A stretch of 64,000 bases of DNA from Murimonas intestini (lineage in GTDB: Bacteria; Bacillota; Clostridia; Lachnospirales; Lachnospiraceae). Numbering within the stretch: the first letter of the stretch is position 1; every line of letters starts with the position of its first letter. The notes under the pieces were generated by a model. That model saw only the letters and a program-made list of their open reading frames with translations. It was not told the DNA's origin and ran no database searches. This document shows positions 24,657 to 33,455 of this stretch, one piece after another. Where the stretch lies: assembly GCF_024622195.1 (NCBI RefSeq), contig NZ_JANKBI010000007.1, positions 62,001 through 126,000 of the forward strand, given 5' to 3'. The translations under genes and the position numbers were made by a program.

Positions 24657-25634
24657 TCAGGCTTTAATTTTAGCTAATATTTCTGCACTCTTTTTCTTAT
24701 CTGCAAAGTATTTTGACACTGCATCCTTATTAGAAGATATTCCTATGAATACCAGAAGGAATAGTCCCTGTGCCACAGACTGCAGATTAGAATCCAGCCC
24801 CATTGCGATCAGTCCTGCGCTGACCATCTTCATCGTAAAGGTACCGATCACGATACCTACGACAAGATTACAGTTATTCACAAGATTCAGACCAATGAAC
24901 ACGCCCATAATTGCGTCAAACCCCAGCGACAGCGTGGACATATTCAGCGTGGGCGCAATACTCCCTCTCTGGCTGCTGGAAATAACCGCCGCCAGCCCCA
25001 GAAAAATCCCTTCAATGATGAAGTTCTTCAGCCTCGTCTTAGTCAGGCTTACGCCTATGCTCATGGCAATATCCTGCCCGTACCCCAGAGACCTTGTATT
25101 TGCTCCATTCTTGGTAAAGTTGAAAAGAATATAAAGTATTATGCCTGCAACCGCCAGCACCACGTAGCAGTAGGGCGACTTTGCCAGCAATGTGATATCC
25201 TTCGTCAGCTTCACGCCTGTTCCGCCAAACAGCTGCGTTGTCAGCATTTCATAGATCAATACCATACCCAGACCGCAGATCATAGACGGGATCTTCAAAA
25301 AATGGAATACAAAAAACGTAAGCAGGCACAGGGTCACAGCGCTCAGGATGCAGAATACAACCAGCCCGGCAACTCCCGTATTTGTGCTGAGGGCAATGTT
25401 TCCGCCAATAATCCCCGCCAGGGCAACAACTGCTCCCGGCGTGAAATCCCACACTCCCATAAGCTGGTTATGCATCAATGCCCATCCTACCAGGCAGTAC
25501 AGTACAAACTGTCTTCCGATCGCCAGCATTCCCGGCAGGCTTCCGAACCTGCCCTTTGAAAAAACAAAGAATATCACATATACAGCAATGGGCAGGATGA
25601 GGCATTTTACAATATTTGAAAGCTTTTTACTCAT
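24657..25634 (-). CDS. CUT2 (RbsC-type) ABC permease, second of two
   Basis: A 325-residue inner-membrane permease with about nine or ten membrane segments. RbsC/BPD_transp_2 family signs include WDFTPGAVVALAGIIGGNIA and GFDAIMGVFIGLNLV, with the conserved loop near SLGYGQDIAMSIGVSLTKTR. The operon has a second, different RbsC-type gene (26800), whereas classic ribose systems use one. The two probably form a heterodimer. The ribosome site is weak (GGGTGG). Confidence 0.85.
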   Translation of the reverse strand: MSKKLSNIVKCLILPIAVYVIFFVFSKGRFGSLPGMLAIGRQFVLYCLVGWALMHNQLMGVWDFTPGAVVALAGIIGGNIALSTNTGVAGLVVFCILSAVTLCLLTFFVFHFLKIPSMICGLGMVLIYEMLTTQLFGGTGVKLTKDITLLAKSPYCYVVLAVAGIILYILFNFTKNGANTRSLGYGQDIAMSIGVSLTKTRLKNFIIEGIFLGLAAVISSSQRGSIAPTLNMSTLSLGFDAIMGVFIGLNLVNNCNLVVGIVIGTFTMKMVSAGLIAMGLDSNLQSVAQGLFLLVFIGISSNKDAVSKYFADKKKSAEILAKIKA

Positions 25635-25662
25635 TTATCTTTTCCACCCTTTCGATGGTGCG

Positions 25663-26781
25663 CTATTTCGCATGTCTTGTCTCTACGTCATCAAGGCTAT
25701 AGGAATTCCACAGATCATACAGCTCCTGGTAGCTTGTATCCGGGTTGAATGATGTGGAAACCGCCTTGAGTTCCTCAATATAATACGGGAAATCGTCCAT
25801 TATATATTTTTTGAATTCCTCGTATCCATCCGTTCCGACAATATTGATAAACTGTCCGACCAGGGAAACCTCTTCGCCGCCCATATCCAGACTGCCTCTT
25901 ATAATGTCTGCCATCAAGATTGCAAGGAATATAACCTCAGGATGCTGTCCTCCGCCAATAAACAGCAGGGAGCCTTCCTCAAGATATGTGTCTGTCCCCT
26001 CCTGCACGTCCAGTGTGGCAAGCTTAACAGTCCCCGTCATCCCAACGGTGTCCAGGGCCGAGAGCACTGCGTCCAGATTGCCGCTGGAAGCGCCTGTCAT
26101 GGCAATAGAGTCCATTTCCGGGTACATAGCCACAAAATTCTGGACCTGGTCAGAGTATTCCTGTGCCGCCGCAGTTCCGCCCCTGTATTCACCGATAACT
26201 GTCATATCGTCATATTCGGCCGCTTTATCCATAATGCCGTTCCAGCGAAGGTCATGGCACGGGTTTCCGGCTGCCACGCCCAAAACCACCATATTCCTGC
26301 ATCCGTCCTCGTATAATGCCTCCACCATATTCTGGCCTGACTTATAATCGTCTACAGAGGAGGTTCCAAGCCAGTAGTCGCTTCCGTCAAGATTTGCCTG
26401 AATGTCCTCGTCGGTGATGGGAGAACCAAACTGCATCAGATATACCCCAGCCTCGTCGCAAAGCTTCATCATGGGAGAAGTGACCTGATACGCCAGAATC
26501 CCGTCCACACCAGCCTCTATCAGATCCTCCGCCAGGGAAATATGCTCTTCCTGGGTCGTGCCCGCAACCAGCGTTACGTTCATGCCAAATTCTTCTGCTA
26601 TATAGTCAAAATATTCCTTATAGGCCGCTCCCAGCGTATCTGTGTATCCCCATCCGATGAACCCGATGCTGACCTGCTTTACATCCGCCGTGTCCTCCTT
26701 AGCCTGGGCAACAGAGGTTACACTGAATAACATTGCAAAACATAATAGTACCGCCATTAATTTTTTCATTTTTTTACTCAT
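25663..26781 (-). CDS. RbsB-type sugar-binding protein, no lipobox
   Basis: A 372-residue extracellular binding protein of the Peripla_BP_4 type: VSIGFIGWGYTDTLGAAYKE, ALIEAGVDGILAY-like segment (EDLIEAGVDGILAYQVTSPM), and IAMTGASSGNLDAVLSAL. It starts with a signal peptide ending SVAQAKED. No lipobox cysteine is present, so it would be cut by signal peptidase I and need another way to stay at the cell surface, such as charge or a protein contact. It lies between the two permease genes and supplies the substrate to the CUT2 transporter. Confidence 0.86.
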   Translation of the reverse strand: MSKKMKKLMAVLLCFAMLFSVTSVAQAKEDTADVKQVSIGFIGWGYTDTLGAAYKEYFDYIAEEFGMNVTLVAGTTQEEHISLAEDLIEAGVDGILAYQVTSPMMKLCDEAGVYLMQFGSPITDEDIQANLDGSDYWLGTSSVDDYKSGQNMVEALYEDGCRNMVVLGVAAGNPCHDLRWNGIMDKAAEYDDMTVIGEYRGGTAAAQEYSDQVQNFVAMYPEMDSIAMTGASSGNLDAVLSALDTVGMTGTVKLATLDVQEGTDTYLEEGSLLFIGGGQHPEVIFLAILMADIIRGSLDMGGEEVSLVGQFINIVGTDGYEEFKKYIMDDFPYYIEELKAVSTSFNPDTSYQELYDLWNSYSLDDVETRHAK

Positions 26782-26799
26782 ATTTTTCTCCTTTGCTTT

Positions 26800-27723
26800 T
26801 TAGTTAACTACCTGCCCCTTTCTGCGGGCAATCGTTACAAAAACAGTTGCGATAAAAATAATCCCCTTGATGCCGTCCACCAGATTCGGATCCGCCCCCA
26901 AAAGCACAAATCCGTTTTCAATTACCACGATGAGCAGAGCGCCGATGATCCCGCATCTGACGCGGGCCGCAGCTCCTCCCGTAAGCGGCATGCCGCCCAG
27001 GACTACCGCAATTAACACGTCCATTTCATAAGCCGCTCCTGCCTGGGGATTCACTCCCCCGGCGCGCACCATGGCGAACAGCCCGGCAATTCCCACCCCG
27101 ATTCCGAGTATCACATACGCAAGCACAGAATATTTTTTTGCATTTACACCGCACAGGGTCGTCGCCGTTGCGTTTCCGCCGATTGCTTTTTCGTATCGTC
27201 CAATCTTTGTATATTTAAAAAGATATCCCACAACGGCTGCCGCGGCCACCAGAACAACGGCCTTCACTCCCCAGCTGTCCAGCCACGTATACTGGTTGGG
27301 CACTGTTATCAGTGCCTTGGAGGTTGCAACCTTCAAAATTCCACGGTAAATATACTGCAGGCTCAGGCCTGTGATAAATACCGGAATATTTCCATATACG
27401 GAAATACCACCGATCAGAATACCGCTGACAATCCCTGTTAAAATGACAAGAATCAGCGCCGGGACAAATCCTATGTTCCTCATGGACACCACGGCGATCA
27501 GCATACATATGCCCTCTAAACCGCCGATAGACAGGTCTATTCCGCCATGGGCATACACAAAGGTCGCGCAAATACCTGCAAGCATGATAAAAAAAGACTG
27601 GTTAAAAATGCTCTGCAGATTCGATGATGTCAGGTTTCTTCCTCCCGAAAGCACAGCAAAAGCTATAAATACAATCAGCAGTCCTGCCAGAGGAAGAAAA
27701 TTCCTTACTTTTTCTGTCTTCAT
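26800..27723 (-). CDS. CUT2 (RbsC-type) ABC permease, first of two
   Basis: A 307-residue membrane protein following the ATPase gene by 12 nt, with GAGGAGG before its ATG. Family features are HGGIDLSIGGLEGICMLIAV, the loop YTKIGRYEKAIGGNATATTL with CGVNAKKY, and VLIAVVLGGMPLTGGAAARV. It is closer to canonical RbsC than the partner at 24657. With that partner, the ATPase and the binding protein it completes a four-protein importer. Confidence 0.89.
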   Translation of the reverse strand: MKTEKVRNFLPLAGLLIVFIAFAVLSGGRNLTSSNLQSIFNQSFFIMLAGICATFVYAHGGIDLSIGGLEGICMLIAVVSMRNIGFVPALILVILTGIVSGILIGGISVYGNIPVFITGLSLQYIYRGILKVATSKALITVPNQYTWLDSWGVKAVVLVAAAAVVGYLFKYTKIGRYEKAIGGNATATTLCGVNAKKYSVLAYVILGIGVGIAGLFAMVRAGGVNPQAGAAYEMDVLIAVVLGGMPLTGGAAARVRCGIIGALLIVVIENGFVLLGADPNLVDGIKGIIFIATVFVTIARRKGQVVN

Positions 27724-27735
27724 ATCCTTCCTCCT

Positions 27736-29235
27736 CTAAAGCATACACTCAATAACCGAGTGCTCGTTTAATGTGTCGCTTCTTTCAAGAATGCCGGAAA
27801 GCTTTCCGTCACGGATAACTATAATGCGGTCGCTCATACCGATTAATTCGGGTATCTCCTCCGAGATCATAATGATCGATCTGCCCTCCTGCTTCAGCCG
27901 GTACATCAGCTTATACATAGCTACCTTTGTGCCGATGTCTATACCCCTGGTAGGACAGTCAAGAATTAAAATTTCCGCTTTATTTCCGATCCACTTTCCA
28001 AATACCACCTTCTGTTTATTGCCTCCGGAAAGGTTATCCACCGTCTGGGCCCCGTTCTCACATTTGATGCTCATCTCCTTAATCTGCTCATTGGTGAGCG
28101 CTTCCTCGTCCTTTGCTGACAAATAGACGCCTTTTTGCAGCTTATTCAGGGAGGGCAATGCGACGTTACTAGTAATAGAGCTGCTCAGGATCAGCGATTC
28201 AATGTCTCTGTTTTTAGATACATAGCCCATTTTCTTTGAAACGGCTGCCGCCGGACTTTTTATTTCTGTCCCGTCCTTGTAAATCACCTTTCCGGTCAGC
28301 AGCTTCACTGCGCCGTACACCGCCTTTCCCAGATCATGCATACCGCAGTCGCTCAATCCGCCGATTCCGAGGATTTCTCCTCTATGGAGTTCAAAGGAAA
28401 AGTCCTCGAGTATTTCCCCTGCCGACAGATGCTCCGCCTTCAAAACCACCTCCTCGCCAAAGCTGCCGTCCAGATCCGTGCGGTAGTATTCATCGCTGAT
28501 TTCGCGTCCTATCATCAGGGAGCGCATCTTCGGTATACTCATCTCATCTTCGTTCAGGGTGGCGATCAGACGGCCATCCCGCAACACGGTGATGGCATTA
28601 CAGTTGTCCATCAGCTCGTCCATGTCATGAGAGATAAACAATACTGCCCTGTTCTCCTTTGCCTGCTTTTTCATGAGTCTGTAAAGAACCTCGCGCCCCT
28701 TATGCGGCAGCGCTGTTGTGGTTTCGTCCACGATCAGCAGCTCCGGTTTTTCATAGAGCGCTCTGGCGATCTCCACAAGCTTTCTGTCCTCAAAGTTATA
28801 GCGCATGATCGAGTCGTCTGCCCTGATATGGGAGGCTCCTATTTCATCCAATATCTGCTGGGCCTCTTTTTTCATCGCCTTCTTGTCCAGAAACAGGCCT
28901 CTGCTGAAACGCTCCTCCTTACCTACAAATATATTAGCCATAACCGTAAGGTTCTGGATCGTCCCCGCCTCCTGCACCACCATGCTTATTCCGGCCTGTT
29001 GTGCTTCCAGCATGTCCGCTGGTTTGTGGGGCTTGCCAAGAAATTCGATATTTCCGGAATCATAAGGCAAAACTCCGGCTACGATAGAAGAAATCGTGGA
29101 TTTTCCGGAGCCGTTTTCTCCTATCAGGCCGCGTATCTCTCCTCTGTTTACCACCAGGTCTACGTCAACAAGGGCTTTTGTTGGGCCAAAGCTTTTGCAC
29201 ATCTTTGTACATTTCAAGATTACTTCTTTTTCCAT
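27736..29235 (-). CDS. CUT2 (RbsA-type) double ABC ATPase
   Basis: A 499-residue cytoplasmic ATPase with two fused nucleotide-binding domains. Domain 1 has Walker A GENGSGKST and Walker B LLIVDETTTA, but its signature reads YNFEDRKLVEIARAL instead of an LSGGQ-like sequence. Domain 2 has the reverse: a degenerate Walker A (GLSDCGMHDLGKAV) with a good signature LSGGNKQKVVFGKW and Walker B EILILDCPTRG. Complementary degeneration is known in RbsA-type proteins, leaving one competent composite site. It is the second gene of the GH3 operon and energises the two permeases downstream. Confidence 0.92.
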   Translation of the reverse strand: MEKEVILKCTKMCKSFGPTKALVDVDLVVNRGEIRGLIGENGSGKSTISSIVAGVLPYDSGNIEFLGKPHKPADMLEAQQAGISMVVQEAGTIQNLTVMANIFVGKEERFSRGLFLDKKAMKKEAQQILDEIGASHIRADDSIMRYNFEDRKLVEIARALYEKPELLIVDETTTALPHKGREVLYRLMKKQAKENRAVLFISHDMDELMDNCNAITVLRDGRLIATLNEDEMSIPKMRSLMIGREISDEYYRTDLDGSFGEEVVLKAEHLSAGEILEDFSFELHRGEILGIGGLSDCGMHDLGKAVYGAVKLLTGKVIYKDGTEIKSPAAAVSKKMGYVSKNRDIESLILSSSITSNVALPSLNKLQKGVYLSAKDEEALTNEQIKEMSIKCENGAQTVDNLSGGNKQKVVFGKWIGNKAEILILDCPTRGIDIGTKVAMYKLMYRLKQEGRSIIMISEEIPELIGMSDRIIVIRDGKLSGILERSDTLNEHSVIECML

Positions 29236-29259
29236 TTTTTCACCCTGTTCTTACTCTTA

Positions 29260-31662
29260 TTAAACGACAAAAGCGTTCATTGCATTTAACAGACTCTCAT
29301 AAAGCTTTTTCTTTTCTTCCTCCGGCAGATCCAACAGGCTTTCAACGGCCGCCTTCCAGTAGCCCTCCAGTGAATCTGTATCCTGGAACAGTACCTGAAG
29401 CTCTACCATCTCCCGCGTCAGGATGCCGTCCGGGATAAATTCCAGCATCTTATCAAGGGCGCCTGGTGTTGCAGCGATCACGCCCAACGGTGTATCTGCG
29501 CTGATGCCAAACGCATTCCAGCCTTCTGCCTGTATCTTCAGCTCAGCGGCAATATCCCTGGAGGAGGTTCCAATGTAAAGTGTATATTCGTCGGGCTGCA
29601 CCACCCATTTTCCGGCTGCATCATCATAGCTTGCAAGTTCGGCTGCTGTTACCACAAACACCACCTGCCTTACCTCACCCGGCGCCACCTCAACCTTCCT
29701 GAAATCCTTCAGCTCCTTCGGAGGCTTCACAAGTGCGGGATTCTTTTCACCTATGTACAGCTGGACCACTTCCTTACCCGTCATATTTCCCGTGTTTTTA
29801 ACATTGACCGTCACAGTGATCTTGTCGTCATCCCTGTCCTTGTTAAGAATATTTTTATCGGTTTTGGCACCCTCAATTTCAAATGTAGTGTAAGATAATC
29901 CGTAGCCGAAGGGATAACGGGGCTCTATGCCGCGGTAGTCGTAATATCTGTAGCCCACAAAGATTCCCTCTCCATACCAGACCTCCTTGTTTCTTCCGGG
30001 AAAATTACTGCAGCTGGGAACGTCGCGATAATGTTTTGGGAACGTAACCGGAAGCTTTCCGGATGGGCTGAACTCACCCAGCAGTGCGTCTGCAACAGCA
30101 TGGCCGCCTTCCATACCGGGAATAAAAATGCAGAGCATGGCATCCACATCGTCCACATAATCGGATACATCAACCGGCCCGCACACATTGAGGATCACCA
30201 CAGTTTTTTTATTCTTTGCCTTCGCTTCCCCCAGCGCCCTTTTGAGCATTATCCTGTCGCTGGCCGTAACATTCATCTCGGCGCGGTCGAAGCCTTCCTG
30301 CCCCACAATCCCAACCGTTATCACAACGGTATCCGTATTGTCCGTGATTTCTTCAAAGGACACCCTGTCACATCCGAGCTTCTGTACCATCGTTTCATAG
30401 AGGCTGGTGCTCTCGGAGGTTACCACATTCGCGCTTCCGCTTCCGGATTCCAGAAACTGTCTGCTTTTTTCACCGAAGAAGCAGACTCCCTTTTCCCTGT
30501 CAAGGGGGAGAGTTCCGCCCTCGTTTTTCAGAAGTACGATCGCCTCTTTTATGCTGTTATACGCAGCCCTTGCAGAACCTGCCCTGTCGATATGATTATA
30601 CCGGCGTCCCTTCATGACAGGCATTTCCAATATAATATTCAGATACCTCCTGACAGAATCGTTTACCTTTTCTTCATCAAGCTCTCCTCTCTCTGCCGCC
30701 TCAAGAACGCCTTTTATCGAGCGCGGTCCCGGCATATCCATATCATTTCCGGCATTCCACGCCTTCACCTGATCGTATGCCGCCGTCCAGTCGCTGACAA
30801 CAAAGCCGTCAAAGTCCCATTCCTTCTTAAGGACGTCAGTCAAAAGCCATTTATTCAGTGCACAATACTCGCCGTTAATGGCATTATAGGCGCTCATAAC
30901 AGTCTTGCAGCCGCCCTCCTGTACACATGCCTTAAATCCCGGGAAATAAATTTCCTGCAGCGCTCTTTCCGGTATGTGCTCATTGACCGTGCGCCTGTCT
31001 GTCTCCTGATTATTGGCGGCAAAATGCTTCACATTGGCTATTATTCCTTCGTCCTGGATTCCCTTCACAAAGGCCGGAGCCAGCTTTGATACCAGACACG
31101 GATCCTCAGAGTACCCCTCAAACATACGGCCCCCCAGCGGATCTCTGTGAATATTTACATTAGGAGTACCCAGGAGAACATCTATGTTAAAATAATGTGC
31201 CTCTTTCCCCAGCGCTCGTCCGCTCTCATAAATGTTTTCCGGATCCCAGGTAGCGCCGAATACAACTCCCGGAGGAAAGCACCCCGGCAGTTCTCCGCCA
31301 GGTATGTACTCCTCCATCATCTTTCTCATTTCTGCAATATCCTCCAGCAGCTGCGGATTCTTTACATCCTTCTCTTTTTCCGGATTCAGCAGACAGTCGA
31401 TGATGGTGGGCACCGGGGCAAAGATATTTCCAAATATTGCTTCGCCTCCGTCCGTGATATTCTTCAGCCTCCCATAAGCGTCCAGAACCATTTGCATGTA
31501 ATTGGCCCCTGTTCCCCCGTCAAGATAGTACACTGAAGGGATTCCATACTTTTCAAGAGCCGGTCCCTTAAATTCCGATTCTCCTGTGAGCAGGGTCAGC
31601 TTTTCCTCAAGTGACATCTCATTGATGATTGTCTCAATAGAGCTTTTATCAGCCAGTCTCAT
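29260..31662 (-). CDS. Glycoside hydrolase family 3, beta-glucosidase type (copy 2)
   Basis: An 800-residue cytoplasmic enzyme (no signal peptide), first gene of the operon, with AAGGAG before the ATG. The catalytic barrel has VKHFAANNQETD and nucleophile Asp291 in VVSDWTAAYDQ; a fibronectin III-like C-terminal domain carries VKNTGNMTGKEVVQLYIGEK. It is closely related in layout to the GH3 at 22170-24578. Having one GH3 at each end of an importer operon suggests stepwise deglycosylation of a transported compound with at least two sugars or linkages, such as a plant glycoside. The exact sugar is not readable. Confidence 0.92.
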   Translation of the reverse strand: MRLADKSSIETIINEMSLEEKLTLLTGESEFKGPALEKYGIPSVYYLDGGTGANYMQMVLDAYGRLKNITDGGEAIFGNIFAPVPTIIDCLLNPEKEKDVKNPQLLEDIAEMRKMMEEYIPGGELPGCFPPGVVFGATWDPENIYESGRALGKEAHYFNIDVLLGTPNVNIHRDPLGGRMFEGYSEDPCLVSKLAPAFVKGIQDEGIIANVKHFAANNQETDRRTVNEHIPERALQEIYFPGFKACVQEGGCKTVMSAYNAINGEYCALNKWLLTDVLKKEWDFDGFVVSDWTAAYDQVKAWNAGNDMDMPGPRSIKGVLEAAERGELDEEKVNDSVRRYLNIILEMPVMKGRRYNHIDRAGSARAAYNSIKEAIVLLKNEGGTLPLDREKGVCFFGEKSRQFLESGSGSANVVTSESTSLYETMVQKLGCDRVSFEEITDNTDTVVITVGIVGQEGFDRAEMNVTASDRIMLKRALGEAKAKNKKTVVILNVCGPVDVSDYVDDVDAMLCIFIPGMEGGHAVADALLGEFSPSGKLPVTFPKHYRDVPSCSNFPGRNKEVWYGEGIFVGYRYYDYRGIEPRYPFGYGLSYTTFEIEGAKTDKNILNKDRDDDKITVTVNVKNTGNMTGKEVVQLYIGEKNPALVKPPKELKDFRKVEVAPGEVRQVVFVVTAAELASYDDAAGKWVVQPDEYTLYIGTSSRDIAAELKIQAEGWNAFGISADTPLGVIAATPGALDKMLEFIPDGILTREMVELQVLFQDTDSLEGYWKAAVESLLDLPEEEKKKLYESLLNAMNAFVV

Positions 31663-31793
31663 AGTTTTCTCCTTTCTGTCTTATATTTGTTATAAGAATT
31701 ATTTTATATTTTTTACCCGTAATAAGCACTGTTTATTTCCATGTGCCTCATAGGTAAATATGTTGTTTTCTATAATGACTAAAATACAAAAAT

Positions 31794-31817
31794 GGGAAGA
31801 TTTGGTTATATCTTCCC
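31794..31817 (-). terminator. Terminator after the AraC regulator gene
   Basis: GGGAAGAT (31794-31801) pairs with ATCTTCCC (31810-31817); on the minus strand it is followed by ATTTTTGTATTTT. The rest of 31663-31937 is AT-rich and should hold the GH3 operon promoter, but no clear -35 is visible, as expected if an activator is needed. Confidence 0.7.
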
Positions 31818-31937
31818 GTTTTCCCCTAATGCCAAAAAACACTCTATGCTTTTTTCATTCGATTCCCATGTGAAGATCCGCCTTCAGCTTTAGGCTGTCC
31901 AGCGTCTTTTTACAGCCGCACACAGATTAATTCGCCG

Positions 31938-32891
31938 TTATATAAATATCCCCTGCGTTTCCGCTATTTTTAATAATTTCAGGCTCTCCTCCCTTGAATA
32001 AAACTCCTGCATGTTTTCCAGATCTGTCGCCTTTTTTTCGATGTATCCGTCCGTCACAGCATGTGAATTTCTGTACTCGATGGGCGTATATCCAAGCTGC
32101 TTTTTATAGATATTATTCAAATATCTGTAATCAGAAAAGCCGCATTCCATGCATATGGTTGTAATACTCATAGATGTATGCTCTACCAGCCTCCTGGCCC
32201 GGTCAAAGCGGAGCAGCGCCACATACTGCTGGAATGACATGCCTATCATATCCTTAAAAAAATGGGAGAGATAGTTCAGGGAGAGATGCTCCTCCTCCGC
32301 AATATCAGTCAGGAGTATTTTATCCGTAAAATGCGCGTCAATATATGCCATAATGTGCTCCAGCCGGTTGCTCTTGTTATACCGCTCCGCCTTTTCCTTC
32401 TCCGTAATTATATGCCAGGGATAGTAATTGATCAAAATTCCCCAAAGTTCAAAAAGACTGCTCATACAAAAAAAATTATATCCCGGCGCGTTCAGAAAAT
32501 AAAATTTGGCAAGATTTAAGATCGAGCCGCATAGCCTGGCCTTCTGCTCCCTCCCGTATTTATCCAGCGTCAGAATATTTTCTTCAAACTCCAGCAGTCT
32601 TATATCCGGATATATCTTGCGGCAGAAATTTCCGGATATCTGGATAGACAGCAGCACTGTATTTTCCGTTAAGCTGTGCAGCTCATGGGCCTGTCTCGGG
32701 TTAAACAGCACGATATCTCCCCTCCCCAGCGAGATATAGCCCTGACGCTCATATACTTTAAGGCTGCCGGCCAGAACCATACATATCTCAAATTCCTTAT
32801 GCACATGCAGCCTTCGATACGTCATATTTACCAAGAAAATATTCAGATCCTCCAGCTGCAGATGCTTTACAATCTCATATTCCTGCTCCAT
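31938..32891 (-). CDS. AraC-family regulator with cupin sensor, likely controls GH3 operon
   Basis: About 317 residues from ATG 32891, chosen for GGAGGGG 6 nt upstream; an ATG at 32906 lies before it. The N-terminal half is a cupin-like sugar-sensing domain (VHKEFEICMVLAGSLKVYER, FNPRQAHELHSL). The C-terminal half has two helix-turn-helix motifs, ILLTDIAEEEHLSLNYLSHF with FKDMIGMSFQQYV and SITTICMECGFSDYRYLNNI with YKKQLGYTPIEYR. It is 276 bp upstream of the GH3 operon on the same strand, with a terminator between, and is the natural candidate activator. The ligand is presumably the imported glycoside or a sugar from it. Confidence 0.9.
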   Translation of the reverse strand: MEQEYEIVKHLQLEDLNIFLVNMTYRRLHVHKEFEICMVLAGSLKVYERQGYISLGRGDIVLFNPRQAHELHSLTENTVLLSIQISGNFCRKIYPDIRLLEFEENILTLDKYGREQKARLCGSILNLAKFYFLNAPGYNFFCMSSLFELWGILINYYPWHIITEKEKAERYNKSNRLEHIMAYIDAHFTDKILLTDIAEEEHLSLNYLSHFFKDMIGMSFQQYVALLRFDRARRLVEHTSMSITTICMECGFSDYRYLNNIYKKQLGYTPIEYRNSHAVTDGYIEKKATDLENMQEFYSREESLKLLKIAETQGIFI

Positions 32892-32974
32892 GTTAGTCCC
32901 CTCCAAACGAATTCACTGTACCTGCCGTTCCATTTTGCACCTTATCATATCCACTCTTTTTTCGATAAATTATA

Positions 32975-33021
32975 ACATCTATAGATTTTATTTTCAATCT
33001 CTATAGATGTAAGCATCTATG
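32975..33021. promoter_or_regulatory. Repeated CATCTATAGA inverted sites between araC-type and XRE genes
   Basis: ACATCTATAGAT (32975-32986) and its inverted copy CTCTATAGATGT (32999-33010) are followed by a half copy CATCTATG (33014-33021). The cluster lies in the divergent gap, 43 bp before the XRE start, and is a good candidate autoregulatory operator for that regulator, possibly also touching the AraC promoter. Confidence 0.55.
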
Positions 33022-33063
33022 TATAATTTTGTTATTATATGGAAAGAAGTAAGGAGAAAATAT

Positions 33064-33405
33064 ATGAAAATAGGAGAACAAATTAAAAGCTTCCGCTTAA
33101 ACAAGGGATACTCCGTAAACAGGCTGGCAAATGAGGCCGGTCTGTCCCAAAGCTATCTCCGGGACGTAGAGCTGTGCAAAAAAAATCCAACCGTTGAAAC
33201 CCTTTCTTATATCTGTGACGCTTTAGAGATATCACTTGCCGATTTTTTCAACGAATACTGCCGTCAGGAGCCGACCGTCAGCTCTCTCGTGGAGGCAATT
33301 TACCGTCTTACCCCCACGCAGCGTCAGCTTCTGGAAGCATTTCTGCACTCAATTCTCACACCTGAATCCCCAAAAGAAATACATAAAAGGCAGGATATCC
33401 TGTGA
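33064..33405 (+). CDS. XRE-family helix-turn-helix regulator
   Basis: A 113-residue protein from ATG 33064 (AAGGAG 7 nt upstream); the in-frame upstream start at 33019 lies inside the operator cluster. Residues 1-65 are a Cro/CI-type HTH: IGEQIKSFRLNKGYSVNRLA, NEAGLSQSYLRDVELCKKNP, TVETLSYICDALEISLADFF. The short C-terminal part is helical (LVEAIYRLTPTQRQLLEAFL). It probably represses itself via the inverted sites upstream. No phage or toxin partner is adjacent, and its wider target is unknown. Confidence 0.86.
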   Translation: MKIGEQIKSFRLNKGYSVNRLANEAGLSQSYLRDVELCKKNPTVETLSYICDALEISLADFFNEYCRQEPTVSSLVEAIYRLTPTQRQLLEAFLHSILTPESPKEIHKRQDIL

Positions 33406-33430
33406 ACTGAGCAGCACACTACACAAAAAA

Positions 33431-33454
33431 GCACCAGCCGTTTCCGGCTGATGC
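33431..33454. terminator. Bidirectional terminator between XRE and methyltransferase genes
   Basis: GCACCAGCCG (33431-33440) pairs with CGGCTGATGC (33445-33454) with one mismatch. Leftward transcripts get a TTTTTT run, so it mainly serves the methyltransferase gene; the rightward side has a short TTTAAA. Confidence 0.75.
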
Positions 33455-33455
33455 T

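Noticed and set aside
28336..29289. 317-codon plus-strand open frame opposite the CUT2 ATPase gene
   Set aside because: Antisense of a clear RbsA-type gene; no ribosome site or recognisable motif.
31855..31923. Open stretch reading CGCKKTLDSLKLKADLHMGIE after the AraC gene on the minus strand
   Set aside because: No start codon or ribosome site and too short to call; may be a gene remnant.
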